DNA of 64,000 nucleotides, taken from the NCBI GenBank assembly GCA_020633335.1, contig JACKDU010000005.1, positions 496,001-560,000 on the forward strand, written 5' to 3'. The notes below the pieces were generated by a model, which was not told the origin of the DNA, did no database searches, and saw only the letters and a list, made by a program, of their open reading frames with translations. Origin of the DNA: Myxococcales bacterium. Its GTDB lineage: Bacteria > Myxococcota_A > Polyangia > Nannocystales > Nannocystaceae. Of this stretch, positions 61,063-64,000 are shown piece after piece. Each line of letters begins with the position of its first letter. Position 1 is the stretch's first letter. The position numbers and the translations under genes were made by a program.

Positions 61063-62673
61063 GTGGAACGTCGTCACCCCAACGTCCTCTTGATCATGAC
61101 CGACGAGGAGCGCTACCCGCCGATCTACGAGGACGCGGCCCTCCGCGAATTTCGCCGCACCCAGCTCCGCGCCCAGGAGGCGCTGCGGGCCCGCGGCGCC
61201 GAGTTCCACCGCCACCACGCCGCCTCGTCGGCCTGCGTGCCGAGCCGCGCCTGCCTCTTCACCGGCCACTACCCGACCCTCCACGGGGTTCGGGCGACCG
61301 ACGGCGCCGCCAAGGCGGCCAACGATCCGGGCGTCTACTGGCTCGAGCCGAACACCGTGCCGACCCTCGGGCACTACTTCCAGGAGGCCGGCTACCGGAC
61401 CTTCTACCGCGGCAAGTGGCACATCAGCCACGCCGATCTCCAGGCCCCGGACACCCGGGCGTCGATCGCCTCGAGCGACGATGAGGGGGCGCCGATCCCC
61501 GAGAACACCGCGCTCTACCGGGCGGCCGAGCGCCTGGCGATCCACGGCTTTCGCGGCTGGGTCGGCCCCGATCCCCACGGGTCGGCGCGTTCGAATTGCG
61601 GCAAGCTCCGCGACCCGATCTACAGCGATCAGCTCGGCGCGCTCTTCGACGAGCTCGAGGCGAGCGACGACGAGGCGCCGTGGCTGACCGTCGCCTCCTT
61701 CGTCAACCCCCACGACATCGTCCTCTTCGGCCTCCTCTGGGCCTCGTGGGGCTTCGCGTTCGCCGACGACCGGGTCCCCGCGATCCCGCCGCCGCCGACC
61801 CAGGAGGAGTCGCTGCGGAGCAAGCCGAGCTGCCAGGCCGACTTCGTCGCCAAGTACCGCGAGGTCTTCCTGCCGCAGCCGCAGATCCCGGCCTATCGCC
61901 GCTTCTACTACTACCTCCACATGCTCGTCGATCGCGAGATCGAGCGCCTCCTCGCCCGCCTCGCCGCCTCGCGCTTCGCCGACGACACGATCGTCGTCTA
62001 CACCTCGGATCACGGCGAGATGCTCGGGGCCCACGGCGGGATGCACCAGAAGTGGCACAACGCCTACGACGAGACCCTGCGGGTGCCGCTCCTGGTCGCC
62101 GGCCCCGGGATCCCGGCGGGCGGCCGCGTCGACCACCTGAGCAGCCACGTCGATCTCGCGCCGACCCTCCTCGGCCTCGCGGGCCTCGACGCGGAGGCGC
62201 TGCGGGCTCGCCTCGCCGGACGCTTCACCGCCGCCGAGGCGCTGGTCGGCCGCGACCTCTCGGCGCTCGCGCGGGGGGAGGGCGGCGCCGACGAGCCGGT
62301 CTACTTCATGAGCGAGGACGAGGTGAGCGAGGGGCTCGATCAGACCACGGCGCTCGGTCGGCCCTACGAGGCCGTCGACGAGCCGGCGAAGGTCGAGGCG
62401 GTGATCGCCCGGATCGACCTCGGCGAGGGGCCGCGCCTGTGGAAGTACGCCCGCTACTACCGGCGCTCGCAGATCGGCGATCCGGCGGACGCCTCCCGCC
62501 TCCCCGAGCGCTGCGAGTACGAGCTCTACGACCTCGACGGCGATCCCCTCGAGACCGAGAACCTGGCGGCGCGCCGCCTCGCCGGCGGCGACGTCCGGGA
62601 GGCGCGGCGGCGGATGGAGGCGCTCCTCGACGAGGTCCGGGCCCGCAAGGCGCTCCACCCTCATCGCCGCTGA
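61063..62673 (+). CDS. Sulfatase (arylsulfatase family)
   Basis: A 536-residue sulfatase. PNVLLIMTDEERYPP holds the N-terminal metal-binding Asp, and CVPSRACLFTGHYP (from Cys58) is the CxPSR motif whose Cys is converted to the catalytic formylglycine. GKWHISH and YTSDHGEMLGAHGG provide further active-site residues. GTG 61063 follows GGAGG at the right distance. No signal peptide is visible, so it acts in the cytoplasm, perhaps in sulfate-ester turnover such as choline sulfate. The formylglycine-generating enzyme is not in the window. Confidence 0.92.
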   Translation: MERRHPNVLLIMTDEERYPPIYEDAALREFRRTQLRAQEALRARGAEFHRHHAASSACVPSRACLFTGHYPTLHGVRATDGAAKAANDPGVYWLEPNTVPTLGHYFQEAGYRTFYRGKWHISHADLQAPDTRASIASSDDEGAPIPENTALYRAAERLAIHGFRGWVGPDPHGSARSNCGKLRDPIYSDQLGALFDELEASDDEAPWLTVASFVNPHDIVLFGLLWASWGFAFADDRVPAIPPPPTQEESLRSKPSCQADFVAKYREVFLPQPQIPAYRRFYYYLHMLVDREIERLLARLAASRFADDTIVVYTSDHGEMLGAHGGMHQKWHNAYDETLRVPLLVAGPGIPAGGRVDHLSSHVDLAPTLLGLAGLDAEALRARLAGRFTAAEALVGRDLSALARGEGGADEPVYFMSEDEVSEGLDQTTALGRPYEAVDEPAKVEAVIARIDLGEGPRLWKYARYYRRSQIGDPADASRLPERCEYELYDLDGDPLETENLAARRLAGGDVREARRRMEALLDEVRARKALHPHRR

Positions 62674-62734
62674 TCGACCGGCAGCGCGCGCCCCCTTCCG
62701 CGACCCTGGCGAGGCGCGATATCGTCCCTCGCGC

Positions 62735-63121
62735 ATGTCCGAGAGCAACACCATCCAAAACCGCGTCGTCTGGCTCGACATCCCGGTCGCCGATCTCGAT
62801 CGCGCCTGCCGCTTCTACCGCGGCGTCCTGGCGATCGACGTCCACCGCGAGTCCTACGGCGACTACGAGTTCGCGGTCCTCGATCACCAGGAGGGCAACG
62901 GCGGCTGCCTGGTCCCCGACGCGGCCCGGGTCAGCGCCGAGTGCGGGCCGCTGGTCTACCTCAACGTCGACGGCCGGATCCGCGCGGCGATCGCCCAGGT
63001 CAGCGAGCTCGGCGGGCGGATCACCGAGGCGCTCCACCCGATCGGCCCCCACGGCTGGCGGGCGCTCATCGTCGACAGCGAGGGCAACCGGATGGCGCTG
63101 CACTCGAGCTCGGACGCGTAG
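62735..63121 (+). CDS. VOC-superfamily (glyoxalase-like) protein
   Basis: A 128-residue single-module VOC protein: VVWLDIPVADLDRACRFYRGVLAIDV at the start and GWRALIVDSEGNRMALHSS at the end are the typical beta-alpha-beta-beta-beta halves. Metal-ligand positions (His/Glu) are not fully conserved, so it may be a binding or resistance-type protein rather than an enzyme. It is monocistronic, about 60 bases after the sulfatase gene. Confidence 0.85.
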   Translation: MSESNTIQNRVVWLDIPVADLDRACRFYRGVLAIDVHRESYGDYEFAVLDHQEGNGGCLVPDAARVSAECGPLVYLNVDGRIRAAIAQVSELGGRITEALHPIGPHGWRALIVDSEGNRMALHSSSDA

Positions 63122-63192
63122 GCGCGCACGCGTTCTTCCAGGGGAGCGCTACCAGGCTCACGCCGGAGGAGATCGCGGAGGCCCGCGCCGCG

Positions 63193-63423
63193 ATGCAGAG
63201 TCTGAAGTTTCACCCGCGTGACGCGCTCCCGAACGCGACGGCGCTCGCCCGCGCGGAGGCCGTCTACGCCGAGCTGACCCGGGTGCGACGGCGAGACTTC
63301 GGCGAGCTGATCGCCGCGTTCCGGGCGGTGCTGGAGGGGCAGGAGCCGCAGGAGATCGAGGTCATGCGCCAGGTCCTGATCCGAGCGACCGAGGAATTGA
63401 GCCGCCCGGGGCGCGCGCGATGA
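63193..63423 (+). CDS. Small hypothetical protein
   Basis: A 76-residue helical, charged protein (MQSLKFHPRDALPNATALARAEAVYAELTRVRRRDFG...). Upstream in the same frame there are sensible codons (TPEEIAEARAA) but no ATG, GTG or TTG start after the preceding VOC stop, so the true N-terminus may use a rare start, or the gene may be a remnant. The downstream convergent WD40 gene ends eight bases away. Low confidence. Confidence 0.4.
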   Translation: MQSLKFHPRDALPNATALARAEAVYAELTRVRRRDFGELIAAFRAVLEGQEPQEIEVMRQVLIRATEELSRPGRAR

Positions 63424-63431
63424 GGCCCTCG

Positions 63432-64000
63432 TCATCGCCGCTGGCGCTCGTCCGCCAGCGTCCTCGCGCCGTCCGCCGGGCGGATCGTCGAGCCCTCGAC
63501 CGTGCTGCCGAAGCGCTCCTCGGCCTCGGCGAGGAGCGCGTCGGCGGCCATCCGCGCCCGGCGGAGATCCCAGGCGTGGAGCGTGCCGCCGGTGTCGTTG
63601 GTGATCAGGCGCGCGCGCGCGTCGTCGAAGAGGAGCTTGAGCACGCGCTGCTCGTGGGCCGCGAGCGTCGCTCGCAAGACCCCGTCATCCACGGACCAGA
63701 GGTGGATGATTGAGTCGCGGCCGGCGGTCGCGGCCCACGTCCCGTCGCGGGAGACGCCGACGCGGACGACGTCGCGCCCGTGGGCGCGCCAGCGGCGAAG
63801 GACCGCGCCGCGATCGAGGTCGTAGACGAGCGCGTCGCCGCTGCTGAAGCCGACGATCGCGTGGCTCCCGTCGAGGGCCGGCGCGAAGGTCAGGACGTCC
63901 TCGTCGAAGCTGGCGATCGGGCGCTGGAGCCCCGTCCTCGCGTCGAAGGCGACGAGCCCCACGCCGCGATCCGCGACCGTGAGGAGCTCGGTCCCGCGGA
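63432..64000 (-). CDS. WD40-repeat protein, N-terminus outside window
   Basis: The frame runs from the right edge to the stop at 63432 and shows at least three WD40-type blades (FSSGDALVYDLDRGAVLRRWRAHG; GRDSIIHLWSVDDGVLRATLAAHEQ; TNDTGGTLHAWDLRRARM). Codons before the internal GTG at 63962 continue in frame (ELLTVADRG), so the start lies beyond the window. Such repeats often follow a Ser/Thr kinase domain in myxobacteria, but the N-terminal part is not available. Confidence 0.8.
   Translation of the reverse strand, partial: RGTELLTVADRGVGLVAFDARTGLQRPIASFDEDVLTFAPALDGSHAIVGFSSGDALVYDLDRGAVLRRWRAHGRDVVRVGVSRDGTWAATAGRDSIIHLWSVDDGVLRATLAAHEQRVLKLLFDDARARLITNDTGGTLHAWDLRRARMAADALLAEAEERFGSTVEGSTIRPADGARTLADERQRR

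Overview
The window is uniformly GC-rich chromosomal DNA with a strong G/C third-position bias, so most genes carry long open antisense shadows. The organism is most likely a predatory or soil myxobacterium (Myxococcota, perhaps Nannocystaceae-like). This is inferred from the many lipoproteins with Ser/Thr/Ala-rich linkers after the lipobox, the Cys-rich 'CxxDxxC' modules, a MYXO-CTERM-like tail, Hanks-type kinases, and a mix of P450s and flavin monooxygenases. I saw no rRNA, tRNA, CRISPR array, IS element or phage module.

Layout. 1-4941 (minus): a partial secreted M19-type dipeptidase with Cys-rich repeats, a LOG-family protein and a persulfide dioxygenase-rhodanese fusion. 5235-12501 (plus): a tight operon, preceded by a conspicuously AT-rich promoter region, that I read as a complete bilin system in a non-photosynthetic bacterium. 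It encodes a [2Fe-2S] ferredoxin, a V4R-domain protein, an unknown 192-aa protein, a phycobiliprotein-like globin that keeps the bilin-contacting Cys-x-Arg-Asp, a second degenerate V4R protein, two Ser/Thr kinases (one frameshifted in this sequence), a PcyA/HY2-type ferredoxin-dependent bilin reductase and a heme oxygenase. Heme would be opened to biliverdin, reduced with electrons from the ferredoxin, and held by the globin, with V4R proteins and kinases suggesting signalling. 12631-15290: a membrane protein, a long inverted repeat holding two convergent stop codons, a rhodanese and a lipoprotein. 15362-20293: a Baeyer-Villiger-type monooxygenase convergent with a folE - cytochrome c - membrane protein - P450 operon. 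20454-26307: a phosphoesterase, envelope proteins, a radical-SAM activase and an RRM RNA-binding protein with a duplicated hairpin in its leader.

26366-39703 is a second notable block: an FtsH-like AAA+/M41 protease without membrane segments, two small satellite proteins, an 1134-aa scaffold-like protein and a MoxR ATPase in one overlapping operon. It is followed on the other strand by a two-module AAA+ ATPase (also frameshifted) with a caspase/CHAT-like protein, then a possible degenerate vWA protein. This resembles the FtsH/MoxR/vWA 'ternary systems' proposed as conflict systems. 39748-45266 is a lipid or secondary-metabolite tailoring group (RetSat/CrtI-like, sulfotransferase, crotonase, P450). 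45283-52328 (minus) holds a CAP lipoprotein, a PNGase F-like lipoprotein and an NMT1/Thi5-type ABC transporter interrupted by a 718-aa protein of unknown function. 52452-64000 holds a penicillin-acylase-family hydrolase, a row of surface lipoproteins (propeller, beta-helix, FG-GAP), a sulfatase, a VOC protein and a truncated WD40 protein.

Both frameshifts are one-base losses in G/C homopolymers and may be sequence errors. All assignments are from reading motifs by eye; no searches were run.
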